From contig NZ_AWNH01000026.1 in NCBI RefSeq assembly GCF_000482245.1, forward strand, positions 1 to 32,746: a stretch of DNA of 32,746 bases. Reading direction: 5' to 3'. A program made the translations under genes and the position numbers. Source of the stretch: Leptolyngbya sp. Heron Island J (GTDB lineage: Bacteria; Cyanobacteriota; Cyanobacteriia; Phormidesmidales; Phormidesmidaceae). Below, piece after piece: positions 16,787-25,067 of the stretch (the stretch's first letter is position 1; each line of letters opens with the position of its first letter). Under the pieces are notes generated by a model, which was not told the DNA's origin, did no database searches, and saw only the letters and a program-made list of their open reading frames with translations.

Positions 16787-16867
16787 ATGACAGCCAAAGA
16801 TCGATTTCATAGTGCGGTTAAGATTGCCCTTGAAAAAGAGCAGTAGATAGTTACGGATGACCCACTG
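16787..16867 (+). pseudogene. xisH: xisH remnant with internal stop
   Basis: The frame from ATG 16787 reads MTAKDRFHSAVKIALEKEQ, a TAG stop at 16844, then IVTDDPL. This matches the well-known N-terminus of XisH proteins (a pattern like AKDxFHxAVKxALEKxGW-ITHDPL), with the stop at the place of the conserved tryptophan. After DPL the similarity ends and the frame closes at about 16900. XisH belongs to a PD-(D/E)xK-like endonuclease superfamily linked to the fdxN element of heterocystous cyanobacteria and normally sits beside xisI, which is absent here. This is a short dead fragment. Confidence 0.65.
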
Positions 16868-16900
16868 CGACCTAGTACGGAATATTCTGCAACAATCTAA

Positions 16901-18415
16901 ATGATGTCTTCCTTTAACAAGTCTAATAAGCCGTCACCAAAGCAGCAGCTACAGTATCATTGCGCGTCGCAGGAGATCGATCTTCAGTTTTGTCAGTGGC
17001 CTGAGACTCGCTTTGAACTAGTCAATGGGCAGTTTTTAGTTGGAGGGTCGCTAGAGGGCACTCGATGGCTGCTAAAGGAGGCGCTATTAGGCTGGGGGTT
17101 GGATGCGGCGATCTCATTTGCTCCCCTTGACCAGTGGTGGGAGGCGCTGCGACAGACATATGATCTAAATTGCCAGAGTGAAACAGACTGGCTGGTCTGG
17201 GCGGACTCGTTACCGCTGTCTGAGGATTATCGTAATTCTCCAAACCAGCCGCTCGGGTCTAGGTATATAGGTCAGCATCGGTGGGTACGTGACCATCTAC
17301 AGGCTGTGCTCATGTCTGCGGTTGGCCGTGCCAAATTGGGTAAGTGCTCGGGACCAAACTACGGCATGCAGCTGGGGCCAGATATGCTAACGCCTGACCT
17401 GCTGATGCTAACTGTCCAGCAGCTGGCGCAGGATATTTTCCATGATTACTATGTTGAGACTCCAGCTCATCTGGTCATAGAGATTGTGTTACCTGAGCAG
17501 CGTGAGGTGGATGAGCAAGTGCGCCGAGTGATGTATGGACAGGCTCAGGTAGCCCACTACTGGACGGTTGACCCGGTTGAGGAACGGTTTCAGTTTTGGC
17601 AGTGGACCCCCGAGGGGTATCAGTCTGGTCAGCTGGACTCTGACGGTTGCTACAGAGGTGTGGAATCCCTGAGCTTTAGTCCAGAGATTTTTTGGCTGGG
17701 GTACGAGCAAGATGTCTCGCCCTACACTCAGAAACTGCCGGCGATGACGGCCAAAGAACAGCCAAGGCCGTGGACGATAGAGCGGATGCCGGGAATGGAG
17801 CTGGGCTACGGCACGGTGCCATTTCGCCCAGTGGTTGACCTGATGCCTCAGTCTATTAGCGTTGAGCAATTTGTGTCGTGGTGTCCGGAGACAAAGCTGG
17901 AGGGTCCACCGTTTCCGCTACTGGGTGGGGAAACGGGGACGCGAAATGCGATCGCAATGGCGCTGATGAGCCTGGGGCTGGTTGAGACGGTGAAGCTGGC
18001 GGCAGGCTATGAGTGGGTGCGATCGCTACGGCAGGTAGCCCGATACCAGCAGGCAGACTCTCAGCGTCGCGAAATCTGGTGGCAGCAGGCTAGAGAGGTG
18101 GCTGTGGGGCTTGAGGCCGAGCATGGTGTCGGTGGTGTTGGTGTTATCGGTGCGCTGGTTGAGGATAGGCCGCTCAATCGGTGGTCGCAGATTCATTTAG
18201 TGATCTGGGATGTACCGGAGGATTTTAATCTGTGGCAGTTCTGGCAGACGCTACCCCAGGAGCTGCCGTTTGAGTTGACCGAAGCGGTCCGGGCTTTGCC
18301 CGGAGAGTGGCAGGAAATTTCTGGGCAGATGCAGGTCCTAGAGGGGGATTGGCATGGGTACGGCCCTCGTCCTCAGGAGAGGATGACGTTTCGATGGATA
18401 GAGCCTAATGATTGA
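16901..18415 (+). CDS. Uma2-like (DUF820) protein with long extensions
   Basis: This 504-aa protein contains a Uma2-type restriction-endonuclease-like fold. RFELVNGQFLVGG (Glu39) matches the usual N-terminal strand, PDLLML carries Asp166, HLVIEIVLPEQ carries Glu194, and the fold closes with AHYWTVDP and WQWTPEGYQ. Uma2 proteins are usually about 190 aa. Here roughly 80 extra residues separate the first strand from the core, and about 230 residues follow it, ending in Trp/Pro-rich sequence. The start has two adjacent ATGs (16901, 16904). It heads a tight run of four plus-strand genes. Enzyme activity is not established for most Uma2 proteins; nucleic-acid cleavage is plausible. Confidence 0.65.
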   Translation: MMSSFNKSNKPSPKQQLQYHCASQEIDLQFCQWPETRFELVNGQFLVGGSLEGTRWLLKEALLGWGLDAAISFAPLDQWWEALRQTYDLNCQSETDWLVWADSLPLSEDYRNSPNQPLGSRYIGQHRWVRDHLQAVLMSAVGRAKLGKCSGPNYGMQLGPDMLTPDLLMLTVQQLAQDIFHDYYVETPAHLVIEIVLPEQREVDEQVRRVMYGQAQVAHYWTVDPVEERFQFWQWTPEGYQSGQLDSDGCYRGVESLSFSPEIFWLGYEQDVSPYTQKLPAMTAKEQPRPWTIERMPGMELGYGTVPFRPVVDLMPQSISVEQFVSWCPETKLEGPPFPLLGGETGTRNAIAMALMSLGLVETVKLAAGYEWVRSLRQVARYQQADSQRREIWWQQAREVAVGLEAEHGVGGVGVIGALVEDRPLNRWSQIHLVIWDVPEDFNLWQFWQTLPQELPFELTEAVRALPGEWQEISGQMQVLEGDWHGYGPRPQERMTFRWIEPND

Positions 18416-18466
18416 GCAGGTTCCCAGCTTGCGCGTATCACAATAATACGAGGTTAGAGATTATTT

Positions 18467-19072
18467 ATGACCGTCCGGAAGCCCCCTTACTCTTCGACCA
18501 TTTATCAGCTCAAGATTACCCTCCGAGATATTCGTCCGCCCATCTGGCGACGCGTCCAGGTACGTGCCAGCGAACAGTTAGAGCATTTACACTATGTCGC
18601 TCAAATATCAATGGGGTGGACGAATTCTCATTTGCATTCTTTCACGATTCAGGGTACTGAATACGGCGTTCCGATGCCAGAGTTGGGCTTTGACGAGCTG
18701 GGATTGAAGGGCGAAAGCAAAGTCAGGCTGGGGAAGCTGATTCCCGGTGAGAAGTTTAAGTTTTTCTACCTCTATGATTTTGGCGATTCGTGGGAACACG
18801 AGATTTTAGTTGAAAAGGTGCTGAAGGCTGCCCCTGATGTTGACTATCCTGTCTGTATTAAGGCCAAGCGGGCTTGTCCACCTGAAGATTGCGGGGGGAC
18901 TTGGGGGTATCAAGAATTCCTGGAAGTGATTCAGGACCCGCAAAATTCTGAACATGAAGAAATGTTGGAGTGGGTCGGTGGGGCGTTTGATCCGGAAGAT
19001 GTTGACCTGGATGAGTTGAATCGTGAGCTGAAGCGTATTCCTGACTGGAAGCGTTTGAGTATTGAACTGTAA
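18467..19072 (+). CDS. Plasmid pRiA4b ORF-3-like protein
   Basis: This 201-aa protein belongs to the plasmid pRiA4b ORF-3 family (also seen as the IS1096 passenger TnpR). The hallmark segments are YQLKITLRDIRPPIWRRVQV at the N-terminus, HLHYVAQISMGWTNSHLHSF, FKFFYLYDFGDSWEHEI and ACPPEDCGGTWGYQEFLE. The length is typical and the family motifs are intact. The function is not known biochemically. The ATG at 18467 lies 51 nt after the Uma2-like gene, and the next gene starts 15 nt after the stop, so it is the second gene of a likely operon. Confidence 0.85.
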   Translation: MTVRKPPYSSTIYQLKITLRDIRPPIWRRVQVRASEQLEHLHYVAQISMGWTNSHLHSFTIQGTEYGVPMPELGFDELGLKGESKVRLGKLIPGEKFKFFYLYDFGDSWEHEILVEKVLKAAPDVDYPVCIKAKRACPPEDCGGTWGYQEFLEVIQDPQNSEHEEMLEWVGGAFDPEDVDLDELNRELKRIPDWKRLSIEL

Positions 19073-19087
19073 GGGGTTGGTGTTTCT

Positions 19088-19624
19088 ATGCCAAGGCGTG
19101 CCGATCCAAAATGTATCGCTTGCGCTCAGTTGAGTGCTGAAAAGGCGCGACAGTTACACGGGCCGCAGGGCGATGGCTGCTGGAACGAGAGGCGATGTCA
19201 TAGAAAGCGATCCCACTACCGCAATCGGCGTGAGCAGAATGAAAAACGGCGGACGAACTATCGGCAGCAGGTAGCTCAGCAACGGGCGGATAGTCGTGTC
19301 GAAACGGTATCGCTGGCAGTGACTGAGACGTCAATTCCCTATGCGAACCTATACATTTGGCGGGAGAAGCGGAAGGATGCTCCGGTACATGCGATCGCAG
19401 CCACGGTTATCCAAAATGGCCAAAAGGTACTAGAAGTTAAACCTATCCACTGTGCCGGATACCGCAAGCGTCAGCTAGAGCGCTACATGGAACAGAAAGT
19501 GATGCCCTATTTGAAAGAACGCTTTGGCATTACCCACTTTTCCAATGAGATTCGCCTAGAGCCCATCGAGTGTCCCCTCAAGGATTGTCCCTTGAAAGAG
19601 AAGTTTGGGGCAGCGGATGATTGA
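19088..19624 (+). CDS. Cys-rich, zinc-finger-like protein (178 aa)
   Basis: The family was not recognised. The N-terminus has cysteines at positions 9, 12, 31 and 37 (CIAC, then CWNERRC), enough for one zinc site, followed by a very basic helix (RKRSHYRNRREQNEKRR) suited to nucleic-acid contact. The middle shows a beta-rich part (VHAIAATVIQNGQKVLEVK), then a basic helix and a second Cys pair near the end (ECPLKDC, 162 and 167). The gene follows the pRiA4b ORF-3-like gene by 15 nt, with AGGGG upstream of the ATG, and overlaps the next start codon by 8 nt. It is third in the operon. Confidence 0.6.
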   Translation: MPRRADPKCIACAQLSAEKARQLHGPQGDGCWNERRCHRKRSHYRNRREQNEKRRTNYRQQVAQQRADSRVETVSLAVTETSIPYANLYIWREKRKDAPVHAIAATVIQNGQKVLEVKPIHCAGYRKRQLERYMEQKVMPYLKERFGITHFSNEIRLEPIECPLKDCPLKEKFGAADD

Positions 19625-20279
19625 TGTACGTCAGTTAGAGCTAGATCTGGGAGATGCCTTTGAGGATGCGGCGGAGATGCCTGAAGAGGCAAATATTCTA
19701 AAGCTATGGCAGCAGTTTGAAGTAGTGATGGCAGAGCTGCCCTGGCGGGAGCAGCTGCGGATGGGTGGGGAAGTATTAGCGCAGCTGGCAGAGATCTGTG
19801 AGGCGAAGTCTGAGGTGCTGTGGGAGGACTGGCAGGATGCGAATAATAGTGATGGGCCAGTGATGGACGGAGACTGGCTACGGGGATTAACGCGACAGAC
19901 TCAGGAGATCAATTTTTCAGGATTGGTACAGCGGTCAGGGAATTGCTCTGCTAGAGAGCAAGATGATGTTGCCGATGATGACTCTGTTGTGGGAGAGGTG
20001 GATAAAGCCGCAGTTCTGGCGCTGGTGGAGGAGCTGACTTTAGAAGAGGCTAAGGCAGAGGCGTTAGCAGTGTCCCATACTGAGGATGTGTCGGCTTGGG
20101 TGGCTGCGATCTCACTCGTGCAGAAATCAGTGCCCCAGCGATTGATAGATCTACAGCAGCAACTCCAGATGCCCTTGATAGAAGTTTGGGTTGCCGCTTT
20201 GCTGGGGGGCTTTCAGTTGGAGCAGCGGGGAGAGTTTTACGCCACAGAAGATGTTTGGATCGTTCATGACCAAGGCTAA
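19617..20279 (+). CDS. Acidic helical protein (220 aa), last gene of the operon
   Basis: The family was not recognised. The product is strongly acidic and almost entirely helical (QLELDLGDAFEDAAEMPEEA at the start, QLRMGGEVLAQLAEICEAK in the middle, then an Asp/Glu-rich linker at about 115-150). No membrane segment or catalytic motif is seen. The ATG at 19617 is chosen because it overlaps the stop of the preceding gene, indicating coupled translation; a TTG at 19605 is the alternative. The acidic character against the basic partner encoded just before it suggests the two may bind each other, which is inference. Confidence 0.55.
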   Translation: MIDVRQLELDLGDAFEDAAEMPEEANILKLWQQFEVVMAELPWREQLRMGGEVLAQLAEICEAKSEVLWEDWQDANNSDGPVMDGDWLRGLTRQTQEINFSGLVQRSGNCSAREQDDVADDDSVVGEVDKAAVLALVEELTLEEAKAEALAVSHTEDVSAWVAAISLVQKSVPQRLIDLQQQLQMPLIEVWVAALLGGFQLEQRGEFYATEDVWIVHDQG

Positions 20280-20542
20280 TTTTCTGAATTTATTGCTTTG
20301 GTTGGTCCGTATTGAATAAGTCTGGCTGCTGAGAAGTAGATCGCTATGGCAATGCCCAAATTTGCTTGAGGAGAAGTTTAAGTCATGGTGCAACTATTAA
20401 TGGCATTTGGGGGACCTTTGCGTATCATCGCCTTAGTCGGTCGTAGGGTTACTAGCGGTTGATGCGTGAAATGTTAGTCGAGCATGTCTTAGGTGACGTA
20501 CTTTTGATAGATGTGGGTTGGTCTTGATCGGGTTGGGGTGCT

Positions 20543-20951
20543 ATGGGTTCTCGGTTGGTTGGGCTGAAGGTGTTGATGCTGTCTTTGGCGTTGGTGGCAG
20601 TGCCGCTGCCGTTGGTGGGGCAGTCGGTGAACTTGGCAGGTGATGCTGAGACGGTGGTTGATGTGGGAGAGCAGGTACGGCAGTATTTGGCGCAGAGTCG
20701 GCAGGCGGTAGAACAAGAAGATTATGAGCAGGCGCTGGAGATTTCGCAGCGGGCGCTAGCATTGGCGCAGCAGTCTGGTGATGAGGGGCTAGTTGATGAA
20801 ATTATTTTGTATCAGTTGGATGATGTTTATTGGCGTTTGAGTAATTACCATCGCGGGGAAGGTACTTACAACAACGCCATAATTTTTTCTGGAATAGGGA
20901 TAGGATTAGCCCAAAAAATAGATAATCGAGATGCCGAAAAAGTCTATTTTC
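20543..20951 (+). pseudogene. TPR exoprotein cut short by IS6 insertion
   Basis: The frame begins with a signal peptide (LVGLKVLMLSLALVAVPLPL, then a likely cleavage after VGQS), then a TPR-like region (RQAVEQEDYEQALEISQRAL, followed by a second helical pair). This is the start typical of cyanobacterial secreted TPR proteins that often carry a C-terminal CHAT protease domain. At 20952 the reading runs into the left end of an IS6-type element and stops after about ten foreign residues (RLCCKKQYLL). The remainder of the gene is not found beyond the element, so it was lost rather than just displaced. It is non-functional as it stands. Confidence 0.65.
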
Positions 20952-21795
20952 GGCTGTGTTGCAAAAAGCAATACCTTTTGTGATCGCCGGGTAATCTGAG
21001 GCCTCATCGATCGTATCTGCTCATATCCCATGGCTTCATCAGAACCGTTCAAGTGGCATCATTTCAAACCTGAGATCATCCTACTGAATGTCCGATGGTA
21101 TCTGCGCTATAGCTTGAGTTATCGAGATTTGGAGGAAATGATGTTTGAGCGTGGCCTTAACGTCGATCACACCACTATCTTTCGTTGGGTTCAAGCGTAC
21201 AGTCCAGAGATGGATAAGCGCTTGAACCCGTCTCATCCACCCACCAATGATTCATGGCGGGTGGATGAGACCTACATCAAAATCAAAGGTGTTTGGAAGT
21301 ACCTCTATCGCGCCGTCAACTCTGAGGGGAATACCCTCGACTTCATGCTCAGTGCTAAACGCGATGCCAAAGCCGCCAAGTGCTTTCTTAAGAAGGTACT
21401 CAACGCATCCCATACGATTGAACCCAGGGTAATCACTGTCGATAAGAATGCCGCCTATCCGCCTGCGATCGAGGAGTTAAAGCAAGACGAAGCTCTACCG
21501 AAAACAGCAGAAACCCGTCAGGTAAAGTATTTGAACAATACTATTGAGCAGGACCACCGATTTATCAAGCGACGGATTAAACCTGGCCTGGGATTTGGCT
21601 CATTCAACACGGCTAGACGCACGCTCAAAGGATATGAGGCCATAAACATGATTCGAAAAGGACAGATCGATGGGATAGACAAAGGCGATATCATAGGACA
21701 GATCGCTTTCATCAACGAAATTTTCGGAGAGGTTGCTTAATAAGAGTTAGATCGGCAAGGAGCTTCTCTCTTTATGTTCTTTTTGCAACGCAACC
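20952..21795 (+). mobile_element. IS6-family insertion sequence (about 844 bp)
   Basis: Terminal inverted repeats are GGCTGTGTTGCAAAAAG on the left (20952-20968) and the complement of GGTTGCGTTGCAAAAAG on the right (21779-21795), 15 of 17 matching. They enclose one transposase gene. The flanking 8 bp (CTATTTTC and AAACTTAC) are not duplicates, so the present ends did not come from one simple insertion. IS6 elements move by replicative cointegration and often delete adjacent DNA, which fits. Confidence 0.8.
21030..21740 (+). CDS. IS6-family transposase
   Basis: This 236-aa DDE transposase catalyses replicative transposition of the surrounding IS. The catalytic residues are intact: Asp79 in WRVDETYIKI, Asp138 in VITVDKNAAYP and Glu173 in NNTIEQDHRFIKRR. 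The N-terminus has the usual helix-turn-helix region (SYRDLEEMMFERGLNVDHTT). The length and layout are standard for the family, so the enzyme may be active. The ATG at 21030 gives the conventional MASSEPFKW start. Confidence 0.92.
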   Translation: MASSEPFKWHHFKPEIILLNVRWYLRYSLSYRDLEEMMFERGLNVDHTTIFRWVQAYSPEMDKRLNPSHPPTNDSWRVDETYIKIKGVWKYLYRAVNSEGNTLDFMLSAKRDAKAAKCFLKKVLNASHTIEPRVITVDKNAAYPPAIEELKQDEALPKTAETRQVKYLNNTIEQDHRFIKRRIKPGLGFGSFNTARRTLKGYEAINMIRKGQIDGIDKGDIIGQIAFINEIFGEVA

Positions 21796-21808
21796 AAACT
21801 TACTATCT

Positions 21809-21846
21809 GGGGTAATTGAAGCGAAGCTGCAACGAAGTGCAATAAG
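21809..21846 (+). repeat. Tn3 left terminal inverted repeat
   Basis: This 38-bp terminal repeat starts GGGGTAATTG and ends GTGCAATAAG. It matches the right repeat without a mismatch, and one more base inside also pairs. Confidence 0.9.
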
Positions 21847-21987
21847 CTCGAGATGCCTGTTATGAATGGGTTTCACGCACTGATTTTTGTGAAGGTGAGA
21901 TACGCTGTAGCCTCTTAATGATAAGTTTGACTTATAGAGTCAAGCCTCGTTTTACGCTCACTGGAGATGTGATTCCAGGGGGCTACC

Positions 21988-24939
21988 ATGAAACGCAAGT
22001 GGGAAAACGATGAACTCATTGAGCATTGGTCAATTGATGACGATGACAGAGTGTTGATTCACAATAAGCGCGGAGCCAATCGATTGGGATTTGCCTTGTT
22101 GTTGAAATTCTTTCAACTGAAGGGTTACTTCCCCGAGAAGCAGCATGAAATCCCGAAAGTTGTGCGTCTGTTTGTCGCCGAACAGTTGGAACTAGCTGAG
22201 ACCCTCTACCAGACCTATAACTGGGAGGGCAGAGCCCTGAAATATCATCGCGTTGAAATCCGCAAGCATTATGGGTTTCATCGCATGAGTAAACAGGATT
22301 TCGACGTTCTGCGTCAATGGCTTATCGATGAGGTGTTACCCCAAGAAGTCGATGTGCGGCGGATGCAACAAGCCCTCTATACCGAATTAAGAGCCCGTAA
22401 GATTGAGCCACCGACCTACGCTCAAATTGAGCGACTACTCAAGTCCGCCCAGCGTCAATTTGAAATCCAACTGTGTGAGTCCATCATGACTCGGTTACCC
22501 GAGCCCTGTCGTCAGGCTCTAGATGCCTTGACCGGTCCCCAATCTGATTCCTATAGTCTGGCCCCAGCGGATATCGCCCTCAACCCGCTCAAGGCGGATG
22601 TCGGTGGGATCAGTCTGAACAGCATGATAGCTGAAGTCTCGAAACTCAAAACACTTCAGCAAGTCAAGGTGCCAACAGATTTGTTCAGTCACCTATGTGA
22701 GCGTATTGTGGAACGCTATCGGTTACGGGTTGAAACAGAGACACTGACTGAACTACGCCGACATCCTAACCCAATTCGCTACACCCTCCTTGCGGCCTTC
22801 TGTTGGGTGCGCACACAGGAGATTATCGACAATATTGTTGAACTATTTCTACACCTGGTCCATCGTCTGGAAAGTCGTAGTAAGAAGCGGGCGACTCAAG
22901 AGGTGGTCGCTAAGGCACAGAAAACCAATAACCACGATACGCTCTTGTATCAGATTGCTCTGGCATCCTTATCTGAACCCGACGGATTGGTTAGAGAGGT
23001 GATCTATCCAGTCGCTAATGAAGAGCAGTTAGAACGAGTGCTAGACCAGCTTGACGGAGCCGGAGGCACCTTTCAGGAACGCTTTCAGGCAAAGCTTCGC
23101 TCTGCCTATACTCACTATTATCGCCGCCTACTCCCGTTGATACTGGAAGTCATCGAATTTTGTTCAAATAACGCCAATCTGAGTCCCTTGATGGAGGCCA
23201 TTGACCTACTTAAACGCTATGTCGAAAAACCCCTTCAAGAGCCCTTTGCCGCTGATATTAACGTACCGATAGATGGGGTTCTCAGTCCGGAGAGGCAGGT
23301 GTCCGTGATGACAACGCGGTCAGATGATGAGACTGAGGTTGACCGGGCTGTCTATGAACTCAATGTCTTACGCACGGTACGCGAAAAGCTTCGATGTAAG
23401 GAAGTTTGGGTGGTGGGTGCTAAACGGTATTGCAATCCCGATGACGATTTACCTCAAGACTTTGAGACACGTCGACGAGAATACTATCAAGATCTCAATC
23501 AGCCCCTGGCGGTCGATGACTTTATCCAACAAATTCAGCAGGAAATGACAGAAGCCCTAACAGAGCTGCATCAAGGACTACCGGATAATCCCAAAGTAAA
23601 GATTTTAGACAAGCGTGGTGGTTGGATTCAGCTGACACCCTTGTCAGAACAGCCAGAGCCAGAGCATCTTAAAGCGCTCAAAGACGAAATCTCACGACGT
23701 TGGTCGGTGCTTCCTTTACTGGATGTCCTCAAAGAGACTGAATTTCGGCTCCAGTTCACCGAGCACTTTCAGAGCACAGCGAGTCGTGAAACCCTCGACC
23801 CTGCTGAGCTACGTAAACGACTACTGTTGTGCCTCTATGCCCTGGGTACCAATTTAGGGATTAAACGCATTGTCCATGGTGACCATGGTGTCGGGTACTT
23901 TGACCTCCATTACGTCCGCCGTAAGTTTCTCAGTAAAGCCGCCCTGCGACAGGCCATTACGGATGTCGCTAATGCTATTTTTCGGGTCCGCTTGCCTCAT
24001 ATCTGGGGAGACGCGACCACGTCATGTGCCTCTGATTCCAAACACTTTGGCACCTGGGACCAGAATCTTATGACCGAGTGGCATGCTCGATATAAACGTC
24101 GCGGGGTGATGATCTACTGGCATATCGAGAAGAAAGCTGTGTGTATTTATTCCCAGCTCAAGCGGTGTTCATCTTCGGAGGCCGCTTCAATGATTAAGGG
24201 GGTCTTAAGGCACTGCACCCAAATGTCTGTGGATAAAACGTATGTCGATACCCATGGTCAAAGTGAAGTCGGTTTTGCATTCTGCCATTTACTTGGGTTT
24301 CAGCTAATGCCCCGCATTCGAGGCATTCACAAGCAAAAACTGTTTTTGCCAGACAAAGGCCAGCTTCAGCAATATCCGAAGCTCAAAGCGATTTTCAATC
24401 GTCCTATTCGTTGGAAGCTGATCCGCGAGAACTATGACGCTATGGTCAAGTTGGCCACGGCCCTTAAACAAGGCACCGCTGAGCCTGAAGCCATTCTCTC
24501 TCGCTTTACCCGAAGTAACGCTAAACACCCTGTATATAAAGCATTAGCAGAATTAGGCAGAGCTATCAAAACCATTTTCTTATGTCGCTATCTGCATGAT
24601 GAGCGGGTGCGTCAGGAGATTCAGGAAGGCTTGAATGTGGTGGAAAATTGGAATAGTGCCAATGACTTTATCTTCTATGGCAAGAGTGGTGATTTCACCT
24701 CTGGTCATGTGGCGTTGCAAGAGGTCTCTATGCTTTGTCTGCATCTACTCCAAATTAGCCTGGTCTACATCAATACCTTGCTCATTCAACAAGTCCTATC
24801 GGACCCAGTTTGGATGCAGAAAATGGGGCCAAATGAGCTACGGGCTTTGACACCGCTTATCTATGCCCATGTCAATCCCTATGGGGTTTTTCGATTAGAC
24901 ATGGCTGAACGAGTGCCGATTGAAGCCATGGCCAGCTAG
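21988..24939 (+). CDS. tnpA: Tn3-family transposase TnpA
   Basis: This 983-aa transposase of Tn3-family size carries out replicative transposition of the surrounding element. The DDE residues sit where expected for the family: Asp683 (SCASDSKHFGTW), Asp754 (YVDTHGQSEVGF) and Glu886 (NVVENWNSAND). The N-terminal part carries the DUF4158-like DNA-binding region that recognises the terminal repeats (RLGFALLLKFFQLKGYFP). The frame is intact with no internal stop, so it could be active. The ATG at 21988 follows an AGGGGG motif 6 nt upstream. No resolvase gene is present, so cointegrates would need host recombination or an enzyme in trans. Confidence 0.95.
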   Translation: MKRKWENDELIEHWSIDDDDRVLIHNKRGANRLGFALLLKFFQLKGYFPEKQHEIPKVVRLFVAEQLELAETLYQTYNWEGRALKYHRVEIRKHYGFHRMSKQDFDVLRQWLIDEVLPQEVDVRRMQQALYTELRARKIEPPTYAQIERLLKSAQRQFEIQLCESIMTRLPEPCRQALDALTGPQSDSYSLAPADIALNPLKADVGGISLNSMIAEVSKLKTLQQVKVPTDLFSHLCERIVERYRLRVETETLTELRRHPNPIRYTLLAAFCWVRTQEIIDNIVELFLHLVHRLESRSKKRATQEVVAKAQKTNNHDTLLYQIALASLSEPDGLVREVIYPVANEEQLERVLDQLDGAGGTFQERFQAKLRSAYTHYYRRLLPLILEVIEFCSNNANLSPLMEAIDLLKRYVEKPLQEPFAADINVPIDGVLSPERQVSVMTTRSDDETEVDRAVYELNVLRTVREKLRCKEVWVVGAKRYCNPDDDLPQDFETRRREYYQDLNQPLAVDDFIQQIQQEMTEALTELHQGLPDNPKVKILDKRGGWIQLTPLSEQPEPEHLKALKDEISRRWSVLPLLDVLKETEFRLQFTEHFQSTASRETLDPAELRKRLLLCLYALGTNLGIKRIVHGDHGVGYFDLHYVRRKFLSKAALRQAITDVANAIFRVRLPHIWGDATTSCASDSKHFGTWDQNLMTEWHARYKRRGVMIYWHIEKKAVCIYSQLKRCSSSEAASMIKGVLRHCTQMSVDKTYVDTHGQSEVGFAFCHLLGFQLMPRIRGIHKQKLFLPDKGQLQQYPKLKAIFNRPIRWKLIRENYDAMVKLATALKQGTAEPEAILSRFTRSNAKHPVYKALAELGRAIKTIFLCRYLHDERVRQEIQEGLNVVENWNSANDFIFYGKSGDFTSGHVALQEVSMLCLHLLQISLVYINTLLIQQVLSDPVWMQKMGPNELRALTPLIYAHVNPYGVFRLDMAERVPIEAMAS

Positions 24940-24952
24940 GGAGCTTAGCGTG

Positions 24953-24977
24953 CCCCAACGATTTGAAATCGTTGGGG
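24953..24977 (+). terminator. Strong hairpin after tnpA
   Basis: CCCCAACGATTT and AAATCGTTGGGG form a perfect 12-bp inverted repeat with one base between, 14 nt after the transposase stop. No T-run follows, so it may end transcription inefficiently, block read-through, or protect the mRNA 3' end. Confidence 0.55.
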
Positions 24978-25067
24978 TGATCTCATTCTAAAAATAGGGG
25001 GGCACGCGGCACATTAAAACATAAGTCAAACTTATGGAAAAGGTCCTAAATTTTGCAATCCTGGGAT

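Noticed and set aside
20385-20462. 25-codon frame with a GAGGAG upstream
   Set aside because: The ribosome binding site is good, but the product is too short and unlike anything known; possibly chance.
20944-21803. 8-bp target duplication around the IS6 element
   Set aside because: The flanking octamers CTATTTTC and AAACTTAC do not match.
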